The position numbers and the translations under genes are program-made. Below, piece after piece: positions 35,325 through 45,171 of a stretch of 64,000 nt of DNA (position 1 is the stretch's first letter; each line of letters starts with the position of its first letter). The stretch is taken from the NCBI GenBank assembly GCA_029817715.1, contig JARUPY010000190.1:4402001-4466000 (forward strand), given 5' to 3'. The notes beneath the pieces are model-generated. The model had not been told where the DNA came from, did no database searches, and saw only the letters and a list, made by a program, of their open reading frames with translations. Source of the stretch: Melastoma dodecandrum (taxonomy: Eukaryota; Streptophyta; Magnoliopsida; Myrtales; Melastomataceae).

Positions 35325-38300
35325 TTACAAATCTAATCTCCATAACCCGCCAACTTCTTTGAAATCGAGGACAAGGGATTTACGAGTTCGTCGCTTCGAG
35401 TTCACCTTGTTTCGCTGGGCATAAAGGTCGACGACCTTTTCCCTATCCTTCTCAGCATTGGCCTCCAGCTCCTCGATTTCTTGGGTGTTGATTGACGCAA
35501 GCTGCCGAGTCAGGTCATTCTTGAGGTTCGTGTAGAACTCTATCTGTCTCTCTGCCTCGGTCAGCTTCTCTTGCACGTCGACCAAACGTTGGCGAGCGTC
35601 CTGTGCAGCTTTAGAGGCCTGCCCTCGAGCTTCATTGATCGACTGAATCTTCAAGTCAGTCGAGTCCAAGGTGAGCAGGTCGGCGTAGTAATCCCTCCAA
35701 CGGGTCCAGTACGTCGACCTGAAGCTCTTGCAGGCCCCCAATATTTCGTCAGTAACCCGAGGGGATGTCTCGATCATCTTCAACAACTTCTGCATCCTCC
35801 TAAATTCGTTAACGCTTAAGGGGTCGATGAGCAGAAGTTGACAAAGTTCTCCGATATCCTCGTGAAGCTTCACCCACGGGTCTTTGGTCGACCTAGAAGT
35901 CGCCGCAGCAGGATCCTGAAGAATAAGAGGCAAAATATTGTTAAACAATACCCTAAGAGGCAACGACCTCGTGCGATCGAATACTTACCTCTGGAGGCAA
36001 TTTATCCCCGGAGCTCTCATCCGAAGAAGAAGGGGGAGTAGGGATCTTTTGTCGGCCAGCGGGCACCTTCACCCTCTTCGGACGAGCCTATAAGGAGGGA
36101 TACAAGAACCTCAGTTAAAATCACAATGATACTACTATGTTTAAAACAAGAACACATACCAACGCTGGTGTAGGAGTTTGGACTGGAGGAGAATGAATAG
36201 CTTGATTTTCTTCCTCACAAGTCGACCGGGTCGGTAGGTCGACCAGGACCGCGACATCCAGAACAGCCTGTTCTTCTCGAACCAAGGCCTCAGGGATGTG
36301 CTGTTCCTGAAACGGAATACGACGCAGAACCAAAAGTTCATATATGAACTAAGGTAAGGATACACCAGCTGAGAGCTAAACTTACCTTGGCGATCAAAGC
36401 CTTTGAACTTTGGCCCAAGATGTGGGAGATAAGCTGGTGGTCATCCTTGTCTGGAGCCTCTCCCTAGACAATATGGTATGGGTCAGATATGAAAACTCAA
36501 AACAAAAACTGGAGTCATCAAAGTCTTACCTCTGCGGCCGGTTGTTGTGGAGCGTCGATTACAGCAGAGGACACTGGCACCACAGCCGGTGCCCTGGTAG
36601 ATGAGGTCGCCGCTGAAGCGGTTGGCGACCTGGATGGGGTCGCCGCTGCTATAGTTGGCGACCTGGATGGGGTCGCCGCTGCAATATTTTGCGACCTCCG
36701 AGAGGAAGTCGCCACCTCCACCAGCCTCTTCCTTTGGGATAGAGGCATCTCCTCAAGATCTTCTTCTTCGGCCGCCTTGCGCTTTGGAGCGCTTTTAGAT
36801 CGAGCCTTAGAGGGGTCACCTGCGGCTGTTTCCCTGGAGCTCGCGACTTTAGCCTTCCCCTTGCCAGTCGACTTGAGTCTGGAAGGAGCAGGAGCAAGGG
36901 GGGCTTTAGCCTTGGGTTTTCCAGGGGCCCGAGGAAGCGCTGATCCTGAGAAGGAGAAAGCTTATAATTAAATATTAAGAAACCAATACTTTTAGAGTAA
37001 AGCTAAGTCTTTACCTCTTGCTTTGATGTGCGCATCATCTATATAAAAATCAGGCTCCTTGGAAACCTCCAAGAAATGCATCTGGGCCCGCAGCTCTTCA
37101 TAAGTAGCCGACCACAGCACAGTGAAGAACTGTGTGGCAAAACAGGCAGAAGTATCAGACGGGAATTCCATCTGGGAGAGCTGCGCCTTGTGATTGAGCA
37201 AGTCGAAGATCCTCGGGTCGATCGACTTGCAAACAATCCTTTTCGCCCGGTCCCCGTATAGGCCGCCGGCAGGGTCGGCAAGTGGAACTGCTACACCCTG
37301 GATAAACCCAACCTGCCTTGCACACAGCTGAGGGTTATAGACTTCAAAGGTCAGGTAGCCGTCGAAGATAACTGGCAGATCTCTGCGGGTCAATACCCCA
37401 TTCCAGAAGCCACGAGCAGCTTGAAGATTAATTTCCTGAGCAAATGTCTTGCCGCTTGGAAAGGGTGCCCAGTTGCGTCGATCTACCCTGCCGAAGTCGA
37501 CTATGTGCTTCATGTGGCCAGTGATCGATGTCATAAGCCATTGATCCTTCCGCTGGCAGCACTGATCTAGGATGGTCTCCCCATAATAGGAGGATTCAAG
37601 GGGCGAAGAAGGACCCTCATGGCCGACCAGAGATGGACTAGCCAGAGCAACCCTCATGCTGGATGTTTTGAAAATGGCTTGATTTGAGTCGTTGCTCTGT
37701 CCAGATCATGGTAAAGAAGACCCAAGATGAAGGGGCCCCAGGAGATTTCTTCATTGGTCTCCCTCAGAAAATTGGCCACCGCATAAGAAGTGTGGCTAAC
37801 CTTCTTCCCAGGGAAGCAATAAACAAACTTGCTCAACCAGGTGCTGAGAAACTCGACCTCTTCCCGGGCGCCAAAACCTTCGGTCGACAACTTCTCATCT
37901 GACCTCTTGCCTGCTGAGGCCATTTTCAGGTGCCTGCTCACCACCTCCATGTACTGAAGGGCGCCCTTGGGATTAATATCACCTGCCTGAGAGTATTGTC
38001 GAACAGGGAGGCCATTGACTTTGCACCTGGTCAAAATCTTCACATCTGCCAATGTAACAGACATAGGACCTTCCGGGAAATAGAAGCAGTTGACAGCAGA
38101 GTTCCAAAAAGGCAGCATGGCCGAACAAACCCTAGGGTCACAGTTCTTATCTGCCACGGACATCCTAAAGAATCTCAGAATCTTCTGAGCTCTAAACCTC
38201 TCTGTAAAATGCTCCTCCCACATCTCAAGCCAGTCTACCATCTCGGACTTAGAGGCAGAGGGAAAACACAGGAAGGATCCCTGACCTTCCCAGTTGATGG

Positions 38301-38496
38301 GATCAACGAAGTCGGGATGGCAAATCGGGATGGGCTTCTCAGTGACGAGATAGTTGAGCGGCACCGTCCCCGGGAAAAGATGCTCTGGCAAGATAGGTCC
38401 GAGAGTGACGCCCGATCCCTGTTCCTCCACGACCGGAACGGGTCCGGTTGGCCCCGCACGCAAATTATGGAACTCAAAACACTTAAAAGTTGACAT
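35325..38496 (-). CDS. antisense plant-mobile-domain-like gene with introns, inside the Tat element
   Basis: Multi-exon gene opposite to the retrotransposon. Exons: 38496-37015, 36945-36530, 36463-36386, 36306-36160, 36087-35989 and 35915-35325 (stop). All five introns are GT-AG and keep the reading frame (first phase 1, others phase 0). The first exon resembles the plant mobile domain (PMD, aminotransferase-like) of plant transposons and host proteins: W-E-G-Q-G-S-F-L, F-W-N-S-A-V-N-C-F-Y-F-P, T-L-A-D-V-K-I-L. Exon 2 is basic and Ser/Ala/Pro-rich with A-T-P-S-R-S-P repeats; the last exon is a coiled coil. One break remains near 37657, where the frame shifts inside exon 1 (lesion or missed splice). 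A TATA box lies upstream. Extra antisense ORFs are known in Tat elements; the role is unknown. Confidence 0.72.
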
Positions 38497-38630
38497 CTTT
38501 TTAAGGATCGAAAGAGTTTTGAAGAGGGAGACGAAGAGTTTTCTGGGAAGCGAGGGTTTCTGTTTTCTTGAAGAAGATGGAGAAGTGTTGAGCAAGGAAG
38601 AAAAGTGCGGGAAAAGAGGGATGACTCTCT

Positions 38631-38638
38631 TTTATATA
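38631..38638 (-). promoter_or_regulatory. TATA box of the antisense gene
   Basis: Reads TATATAAA on the minus strand, about 135 bp before the ATG at 38496 and about 50 bp inside the 3' LTR border. Position and sequence fit a core promoter separate from the LTR. Confidence 0.55.
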
Positions 38639-38676
38639 AGGCATGATTTCTGCTGAGTCGACACAGCCAACCCAGC

Positions 38677-38688
38677 ATAAAAGGGGGG
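38677..38688 (+). other. polypurine tract of the Tat element
   Basis: AAAAGGGGGG run ending four bases before the 3' LTR start; the standard plus-strand priming site. Confidence 0.8.
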
Positions 38689-38692
38689 CTTA

Positions 38693-39719
38693 TGTTGACA
38701 TGGCAAATAATTTTGGGCCTGAACTTAGAACAGAAACCCAGTAATCCTTCAAGTCATACTCCGAGTCGGCCCGAGATACAGTCGTCATTAGGTCGACTCA
38801 TGACAAAGTCGACTAGGTCGACTCATGACGAAGTCGACTAGGTCGACTTATGAACGGGGTCGACTAGGTCGACTCACAACGGAAGAATATGGTAATCAAA
38901 GTCAACCAAGATGACTCGACAGTAGCTAGGCCTACTAGTAGGGTCAAGTCGACGGAATTTTGGATAAGTCGATCGTAGTCCGTATAGATCAGTCAAGTCG
39001 ACAAAATCGAAATAAATTTATTTTCAAACACGTTTGTGAAGGATCGTAACTGATCTTAAATATCCAGGAACGTGATCCCATATATCAAAGGGGTTGTTAA
39101 GACACTCCCACGATATTAGGGATCACGATCTATAACACGATCTGAAAAAACGATCTATATGTTACGTGTTAATCACGTACAAGTCCTCTATAAATAGCAG
39201 AGGAATTTTTAAGAAAAGGACACGACCATACACAGCCAAAACTCTGAAGTTTGTTCGTCAACCTTAGGAATTAGATGCCCTGACCCGGTTTATAGGTCAA
39301 TTACCCTTCCACCGACAGAGTGAGCTCGTAGGGCCTTTGCCGTCAATCCTCCGCCAGCGACACCACCGACGAAGTGAGCTCGTAGGGCCTTCGTCACAAC
39401 TCTCCACCAGCGACCACCCCCGACGAAGCGAGCTTCCAAGGCCTTCGTCACGACCTTCCGCCAGCAACCACCACAGACGGAGCGAGCTTCCAAGGCCTTC
39501 GTCACGCGTTCTCCGCCGCTACAAGATCCCACATCGTCACCACCGTTTCCCTTTTTCCCTTTTAAGGACTGTAAGCCCTTTACTTTTAATTCTCTAAAGA
39601 TTGTAAGACTTGCATTATTTCTGTATAAAATTAGTGCATCTTCTTACTGGCGACCACAATACAACTACTGTGAGTCCATTGCCAAATATTTCCGACGTGA
39701 TCCGTTCCGTGCGCGAACA
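38693..39719 (+). repeat. 3' LTR of the Tat element
   Basis: 1,027 bp with the same ends as the 5' LTR and TATA box TATAAATA at 39189. It contains a 28-bp segment (CGGTTTATAGGTCAATT and following) absent from the 5' copy. Confidence 0.93.
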
Positions 39720-39990
39720 AATGTAATGCCTTATTTCCTACTTGCAGACGCACTTTCGGCCTTATAGGATGGAATCTATGCCACCTCTTTAGTTCTCCTC
39801 CTCTTCTTTCTACTTTATAAATTACCTTTATAAAAGAAACAACATTCTTCTTCTTAAATAAACTCAATTATTGGTTTGCTTTTTTATAAAGGAATCCAAA
39901 ACTGCTTTAGGTAAATACATATGGGAACAAGAGAACAACCCCCCGACTGTCTTCTCTTCATCCCATCCAACTACTGAGACGACCGGAGAA
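39720..39990 (+). promoter_or_regulatory. proximal promoter and leader of NLR3
   Basis: Begins with the right target duplication AATGT. The twin TATA-like boxes (TTTATAAATT near 39815, TTTATAAAAG near 39828) remain, so the core promoter is intact while the distal block lies 13 kb away. An extra C in the CCCCCC run near 39943 puts the upstream ATG used by other copies out of frame, which supports 39991 as the true start. Confidence 0.6.
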
Positions 39991-42900
39991 ATGGCTGCAG
40001 CTGTTGTGACTGTCCCGATTGACGACTTGCTTCGGAGTTTGAGCGAAGAAGGCTCCATTACGATGCTCGGTCCTCAATGGGGAGTTGAACCTCAACTCCA
40101 AGAGATCCACGACCTCTTGTCTTCTGTTCAGGTGGTCTTGCCTGAGGCAGAAAGGAAATTCCCGTATAGCTTTGAGCTGCAGGATAGGATTAGAGAGCTT
40201 AAGGATGCCGTTTATGACGCGGAGGACCTGCTCGAGGATCTGTCCTTGGAGGAACCCTTACGGCTGCGGGATGGAAAGCTACGCCGCCTCTTCCGGCACG
40301 CAGAAAGTTGTTGGTTCGGATGGAGGATGGGCCGGGAGCTTCGGGCCATCACAGCGCGCCTTCGAGGTCTGAAAGATCCACTTATCAGCATCATCCGTAG
40401 CATTCAGGCCGAGGTTCAGGAGGTCCTGGAAGCACGCGAGATCCCATTCGTCAGGAAAGACTACGAGAAGGGAGAGATTATCAGGTTCCTGTTGGATGGA
40501 GGCTCGGAAGGTAATTCCGTTGCGGTAGTATTCGGCAGTTGGGGGTGTGGGAAAACCGCATTTGTTCAGGAGGTGATGAAGGATTCAGGGGTGAGTGGGT
40601 ATTTTGATGTTAAAATCTGGGTGAATGTGTCTGATCCCTTTGGCAAGAACAGGGTGGCACAGGAAATCATAGGTAGTCTAAGGGAAGAGGAAGATGAGGA
40701 AGAGGGGGAGGTGTTTGGATGGGAGCAGTCAATTCATCTGTTAGCGAGGCTTCTCGATGATACCAAGAGGTACCTCTTCGTTTTCGACAATATATGTGCA
40801 GGAGATTGGATTTTAGCTAGGGATTCAGAGGGGTGGTTACGCTTCAGGAGTTTGCTGGAGGGAGGAGGAGTTGCCAGTGGGAGCAAAATCCTGGTGACTG
40901 TTTCTATTTCGGCAGCTCCAAATCTCGCCCTGCACCGTACTGATTATGTTGATTTTCGAAGGTTGGATCGGGAAGACGCGGTCGTATCACTAAGGGAAAC
41001 AGCTTCCCGGGGAAGGGAGGAATATCATATTTTATTCAACGACTCTGCAATTCTTAAAATCGCGAGAGAAATCGTTGATTTATGGAATCCGTGGGAGATA
41101 AAGGCAGTGGGAGTTTACTTGTCCCTCCAACCTCCTGCTGTTGAGGATTTGAAACGTCTTCTTGACTGGCTACGTGGTTATGATTATCGATATAATGGAT
41201 TGTCTCATTTGCTTCGTGGAGGTTATCCGTTCTCTGATATAACAAGTCCAGGAGTGAAGAAGAGGTACGACAATCTTCCCCCAAGGATTAAACAGTGCTT
41301 CGCCCTCTGTTACTTGTTCCCAAGAGGTCACCTCGTCAACCCTCATACCCTGGTCGAGCTCTGGATCTCCCTTGGATTTGTCAACAACGACCATGACGAA
41401 GATGACCGTCGGCCGTTGGAGGATATCGCCTACCATTACTTGGATGTACTGCTCCAGGAAGAGCTGTTCCAAGTAAAGAAATCCGATATTTTTGGGAAGG
41501 TAAAATCGGTCACTCTGCATCCCCATGCCCAAGAATTGGCTCCTTCTATCGCTGGTTGGGAGTGTCTGGCTTACCATGTTCATCATTTTTCGGTGGATTT
41601 CTATGCGCGACAACATGCTCGACATCGATCTATTATAGATTATGATCTACCTATACGGTACAACGGTTTGCCACACGACAAGCTGCGAACCTTTCTTCAT
41701 TTCGAGGAAGACCGTACCAAACGGGAGAAAATGTACCACTATCTGATCGCCGAACTAAATCCAATGAGAAACAGCGTGCGTGTGTTGGACCTCCATGATG
41801 TGAAGACAGATGTGTTTTTGGAAGGTGTTTCGAAGCTGAAGCATCTGAGATACCTCGATCTCTCTGGCAACAGCACGCTCCAAATGCTTCCTCCAGCGAT
41901 CATCCGACTGCTGAACTTGCAGACCCTCAAGCTCTCGGGTTGCTCTTCCCTTACGGAATTGCCCCGTGAAATGAATAACTTGTCCGCTCTCAGGCATCTC
42001 TACATCGACGGCTGCTGGAAATTGTCTCTCATTCCAAGGGGACTCTGCGACTTGAAATGCCTCAACATACTCACCGACTTCATCTTGCCTCCTGATGATT
42101 CAAGCCAAAAGGATGATTCAGCTGGCCTCACTGATCTTTGTAAGCTGAATGATCTCAGAGGGAGCCTCGAAATCAGAAACCTGGGCCGTTACGATGAAGA
42201 GCTCGTGGACGAAGGATCGGAAGGATTGTTGGATAAGAAAAGTTATTTAGAGTCTGTTGAACTACGATTCATGAATCTACCGACAGATAAACGGTTATTG
42301 GAGAAGCTCCAGCCACACCATAATTTGAAAGGACTGAGAATCCACAACTACGGGGGTACTCAATATCCTCAATGGATGACTCGACTCTCAACTCTCTTGC
42401 CAAATCTAGTTGAGATCGCACTGATTGGATGCGAAAGTTGCATGTATCTCCCCCTGATTGACCATCTGCCTCATCTAAAGAAGTTGACAATTCAAGGGCT
42501 GCCAGATCTCGAGCATCTGGAGTCAGGTTCAGGACGAAACCTAACCGAGGATGCAAATGATGTGCAGCCTTTCAGCAACCTCTCGTCATTATGCATCAAG
42601 GATTGCCCAAAGTTGAATTTCTTGCCAATAATCCCAAGTCTCATGAATCTGACTCTGGTGAATGTAAGCGAAGCGATATTCAGGCATCCTTGTCAACTTC
42701 CTAACCTAAAGACTTTACGTCTGGATAATATTGAGCTCGATCACTTGCCGGAGGAATGGCTTCGAGGTCTTACCAGTCTTAAGGAACTTCACATTGGGAG
42801 CTGTCATTTTTTGGTCTCTTTCATTCTGGGAATCAGTCATCTCGGGATGTTGGAAACGCTCTCCGTCTGGAACTGTAAGGAGCTTGATCTGTCCACAGAT

Positions 42901-43263
42901 GAGAAGGGAAACACCGCGGTGGAACTGCAAGGCCTTAAAAGCCTCCAGTGCCTAACGATCTACAAGGCCTCTAAAATGGAGCATCTTCCCGAGTGGCTAT
43001 CACATGTTGCTACTCTGAGATTCCTCTGCATAAGATCATGTCCGAGACTGGTGGTGCTACCGGAGTGGATTGGGAGCCTACACTCGCTGAAACTACTGGA
43101 ACTGATTCACTGCCCTAGGCTAGCATCATTGCCTGAAGGTATACATCAATTCAACAAAAGCAACCCAAAGAAACTCACAATTGTTGGATGCCCAGTCATG
43201 GAGAGTCAAATGAGAAGGGGGATATCAACAATACACGGAGGTGGATCATGTCACCGGCTCTGA
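39991..43263 (+). CDS. NLR3, full-length CC-NB-LRR disease-resistance-like protein
   Basis: The only intact NLR here: 1,090 codons, no introns. Coiled coil about 1-150 with D-A-E-D-L-L-E-D-L near 75. NB-ARC about 165-500: P-loop G-S-W-G-C-G-K-T (182-189), RNBS-A F-D-V-K-I-W-V-N-V, kinase-2 L-F-V-F-D-N (261-267), RNBS-D K-Q-C-F-A-L-C-Y-L-F-P near 435. LRRs from about 610 to the end. Such receptors sense pathogen effectors and switch from ADP- to ATP-bound states in the cytoplasm. Oddities: kinase-2 has Asn where a second Asp is usual, GLPL is not recognisable (I-V-D-L-W-N-P-W-E-I-K-A), and the MHD site reads L-H-P (509-511). It may signal unusually or act as a decoy. A frame open from 39871 exists; I prefer the ATG conserved in all copies. 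The Tat insertion 270 bp upstream may alter expression. Confidence 0.93.
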   Translation: MAAAVVTVPIDDLLRSLSEEGSITMLGPQWGVEPQLQEIHDLLSSVQVVLPEAERKFPYSFELQDRIRELKDAVYDAEDLLEDLSLEEPLRLRDGKLRRLFRHAESCWFGWRMGRELRAITARLRGLKDPLISIIRSIQAEVQEVLEAREIPFVRKDYEKGEIIRFLLDGGSEGNSVAVVFGSWGCGKTAFVQEVMKDSGVSGYFDVKIWVNVSDPFGKNRVAQEIIGSLREEEDEEEGEVFGWEQSIHLLARLLDDTKRYLFVFDNICAGDWILARDSEGWLRFRSLLEGGGVASGSKILVTVSISAAPNLALHRTDYVDFRRLDREDAVVSLRETASRGREEYHILFNDSAILKIAREIVDLWNPWEIKAVGVYLSLQPPAVEDLKRLLDWLRGYDYRYNGLSHLLRGGYPFSDITSPGVKKRYDNLPPRIKQCFALCYLFPRGHLVNPHTLVELWISLGFVNNDHDEDDRRPLEDIAYHYLDVLLQEELFQVKKSDIFGKVKSVTLHPHAQELAPSIAGWECLAYHVHHFSVDFYARQHARHRSIIDYDLPIRYNGLPHDKLRTFLHFEEDRTKREKMYHYLIAELNPMRNSVRVLDLHDVKTDVFLEGVSKLKHLRYLDLSGNSTLQMLPPAIIRLLNLQTLKLSGCSSLTELPREMNNLSALRHLYIDGCWKLSLIPRGLCDLKCLNILTDFILPPDDSSQKDDSAGLTDLCKLNDLRGSLEIRNLGRYDEELVDEGSEGLLDKKSYLESVELRFMNLPTDKRLLEKLQPHHNLKGLRIHNYGGTQYPQWMTRLSTLLPNLVEIALIGCESCMYLPLIDHLPHLKKLTIQGLPDLEHLESGSGRNLTEDANDVQPFSNLSSLCIKDCPKLNFLPIIPSLMNLTLVNVSEAIFRHPCQLPNLKTLRLDNIELDHLPEEWLRGLTSLKELHIGSCHFLVSFILGISHLGMLETLSVWNCKELDLSTDEKGNTAVELQGLKSLQCLTIYKASKMEHLPEWLSHVATLRFLCIRSCPRLVVLPEWIGSLHSLKLLELIHCPRLASLPEGIHQFNKSNPKKLTIVGCPVMESQMRRGISTIHGGGSCHRL

Positions 43264-43660
43264 AGAGACGGACAGGAAAAAACAAGAACAAGAGGGAAAA
43301 TTTCTTTATTGTCTATCTCCAACGAACTCCTTCGGACAGTTCTGGCATGGCAGATGGTGTCTAAGTAGCCTTTTTGACATGAGTGATTGTATCTTTTTTT
43401 CTAGTATGCATTAATTAATTAGTAGTATTATGTAATCGACAGTGATGCACCTCAATCAAACTTATCTTGTTACTCAATTGATAATGATATGAGAAGTTAA
43501 GGACCATATTCGGATAAGTTAAAACTTTTGTACTATTTTGTAATTAATCCAAAATCCTTCTAAATGACCCCGGAACCCCGCGCGCTTCTTTCCTTCTTTC
43601 TTTCTTTCTTTTTTTGTTTCCATAAATCCGTTCGCGGCTTTCCCTTTTTTCCTTCCATCG
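43264..43660. other. NLR3 3' flank and 5' flank of lone exon
   Basis: Same segment as 20266-20663; 3' UTR followed by a pyrimidine-rich leader-like stretch (43590-43650). Confidence 0.45.
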
Positions 43661-43838
43661 ATGGAGACGAAGAGCGGGCAGATCGACTTGGACCAGCTGT
43701 TCTCCTACTGCGACGACCTCGGTTCTGTGCTCAGGGACGACAAGGACGTGGTCGGCCTCTCCGATCTCCTCCGCGGCTCCGACTCCCTCCGTGCTTCCTC
43801 CCTCGCCGCCCTCGACCGCCTCTCGTCCTCGATCCAAG
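43661..43838 (+). pseudogene. isolated first exon, possibly Spc24-like (copy 2, ATG intact)
   Basis: 178 nt with ATG at 43661 and donor after 43838. This is the best preserved copy. Only the first about 59 codons of a larger protein are present, then intron-like sequence runs into the LRR tail at 44077. The family assignment rests on a remembered pattern (S-Y-C-D-D-L, V-L-R-D-D-K-D) and is weak. Confidence 0.5.
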
Positions 43839-44076
43839 GTCGGAAACGTTTTATATTGTCATATTCCTCTTGATTCGGCTGTTGGAAGGGTTTAATTTCA
43901 TTTCGATTTTTTTTGGGGGGGATGCCGGAAGAGTGCGAGTTATGCCCTCAACTTGTCTAGCGGATGAACTTTCAGGGTTCGGATTCTGCTTGTGAGCGGG
44001 TCACGTGAGTGGTTTGGACTGTTTAGCGGTTGTAATTGGACACTATTGTTTGGCTTGAATGAGTTCTTGTAAGGTT
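43839..44076. other. intron-like sequence after the lone exon
   Basis: Starts with the donor GTCGG. It contains a T/G homopolymer run (43908-43921) whose length varies between copies, and no acceptor leading to a further exon before the LRR tail. Confidence 0.4.
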
Positions 44077-44810
44077 GATGTGCAGCCTTTCAGCAACCTC
44101 TCATCATTATACAACAAGGACTGCCCAAATTTGAATTCCCTGCCGATGATTCCACGTCTCATGAAGCTGACTCTGAGTGAATGTAAGCGAAGCGATATTC
44201 AGGCATCCTTGTCAACTTTCTAACCTAAAGAATTTACGTCTGGAGAATATCGAGTTTCTCGACCACTTGCCGGATGAATGGCTGCGAGATCTTACAAATA
44301 TCAAGGAACTTCACATTGGGAGCTGCCCTTCACTGGGCTCTTTTTCGCGGGGAATCGGTCATCTCGAGAAGCTGGAAACACTTTCTATCTTGGAACTGCA
44401 AGGCGCTCGATCTGTCCAAGAATGAGTAGGGAAACGTCGTGACGGAACTGCAAGTCCTTAAAAGGCTCAGATGCCTGACGATCTACAGAGCCTTGAAAAT
44501 GGAGCATCTTTCCCAGTGGCTATCCCATGTTGCTACTCTGAGATTCCTCTCCATAAGATCGTGTCCAAGCCTGGTGGTGCTACTAGAGTGGATGGGGCAC
44601 CTACAATCGCTCGAACTGACTCATTGTCCTGGGCTAGCATCATTGCCTGAAGGTATACATGACTTCACCAGCAGCTACCTGAAGAAGCTCACAGTTGTTG
44701 GATGCCCAGTCCTCGAGAGTCAATTGAGAGGGAACGAAGCAGAAGAAGATGGGCATGTAATAGGCGAACGGCGCCATGACTCGTTTCAATCGGCAGAAGA
44801 AGAAGAATAA
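44077..44810 (+). pseudogene. NLR LRR-tail fragment, copy 3
   Basis: Same detached LRR end as at 11970, with the same two frame breaks (near 44176 and 44392). It differs by a few substitutions (for example L-S-Q-W for L-P-E-W near 44510). Confidence 0.85.
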
Positions 44811-45171
44811 GTAGAGCAAGTCAGGAGGAGAAGAGGTCGAGCATCTCACATGCTCTAAAGCAACGTATTTTGCTTACTGAAATTAAATAAATAAAATATA
44901 CTTTAATGCGAGTTACTTCTACGAAGCTGTTTTTCACTTCATACCTGAATCACTGATCTCATATCCCAAAGGGCTCATAAATTTGGGAATCCAATCCGAC
45001 TGGAAGTAATCAAATGCAGAAGAACCCCGGAGCGGATTAAAAACTGCAGGGGGCGAAGATTATGTCTCCATTGCTTGCCACGGGAGAAACGTGAGAGTCT
45101 ATTATATATTGATAATCAAGTAAAATAATTAATTCGGTGATGATGTATTTTGCGCCGAATTAATTGGGATG
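44811..45171. other. spacer and stub of repeat R, unit 3/4 junction
   Basis: The common spacer after the LRR tail, then a stub of repeat R (about 45083-45171) that breaks off at GGGATGTCC and joins the upstream block of unit 4 at AAAGCACCCCAATTATC. The kinase and repeat S are therefore missing from unit 3, most simply by an unequal exchange or deletion. Confidence 0.65.

Larger units (their letters stand above)
26717..39719 (+). mobile_element. Tat-lineage Ty3/gypsy LTR retrotransposon, complete ends, broken pol
   Basis: 13,003 bp with LTRs of 1,008 and 1,027 bp, primer-binding site, gag-protease, RT, two RNase H domains, integrase, an antisense gene, polypurine tract, and a 5-bp target duplication AATGT (26712-26716 and 39720-39724). 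The second, archaeal-type RNase H after the degenerate first one, and extra ORFs between integrase and 3' LTR, are hallmarks of the Tat lineage. Removing the element and one AATGT recreates the sequence of unit 2 near 16725. Pol is interrupted at four places, so this copy is not autonomous. Confidence 0.93.

Noticed and set aside
36489..36971. 160-codon plus-strand ORF inside the Tat element
   Set aside because: Shadow of antisense exon 36945-36530, whose repeated A-T-P-S-R-S-P codons keep the other strand open.
26717..39719. Athila assignment for the large gypsy element
   Set aside because: The archaeal-type second RNase H, the likely tRNA-Arg primer site and antisense extra gene point to the Tat lineage; no envelope-like ORF in sense orientation.
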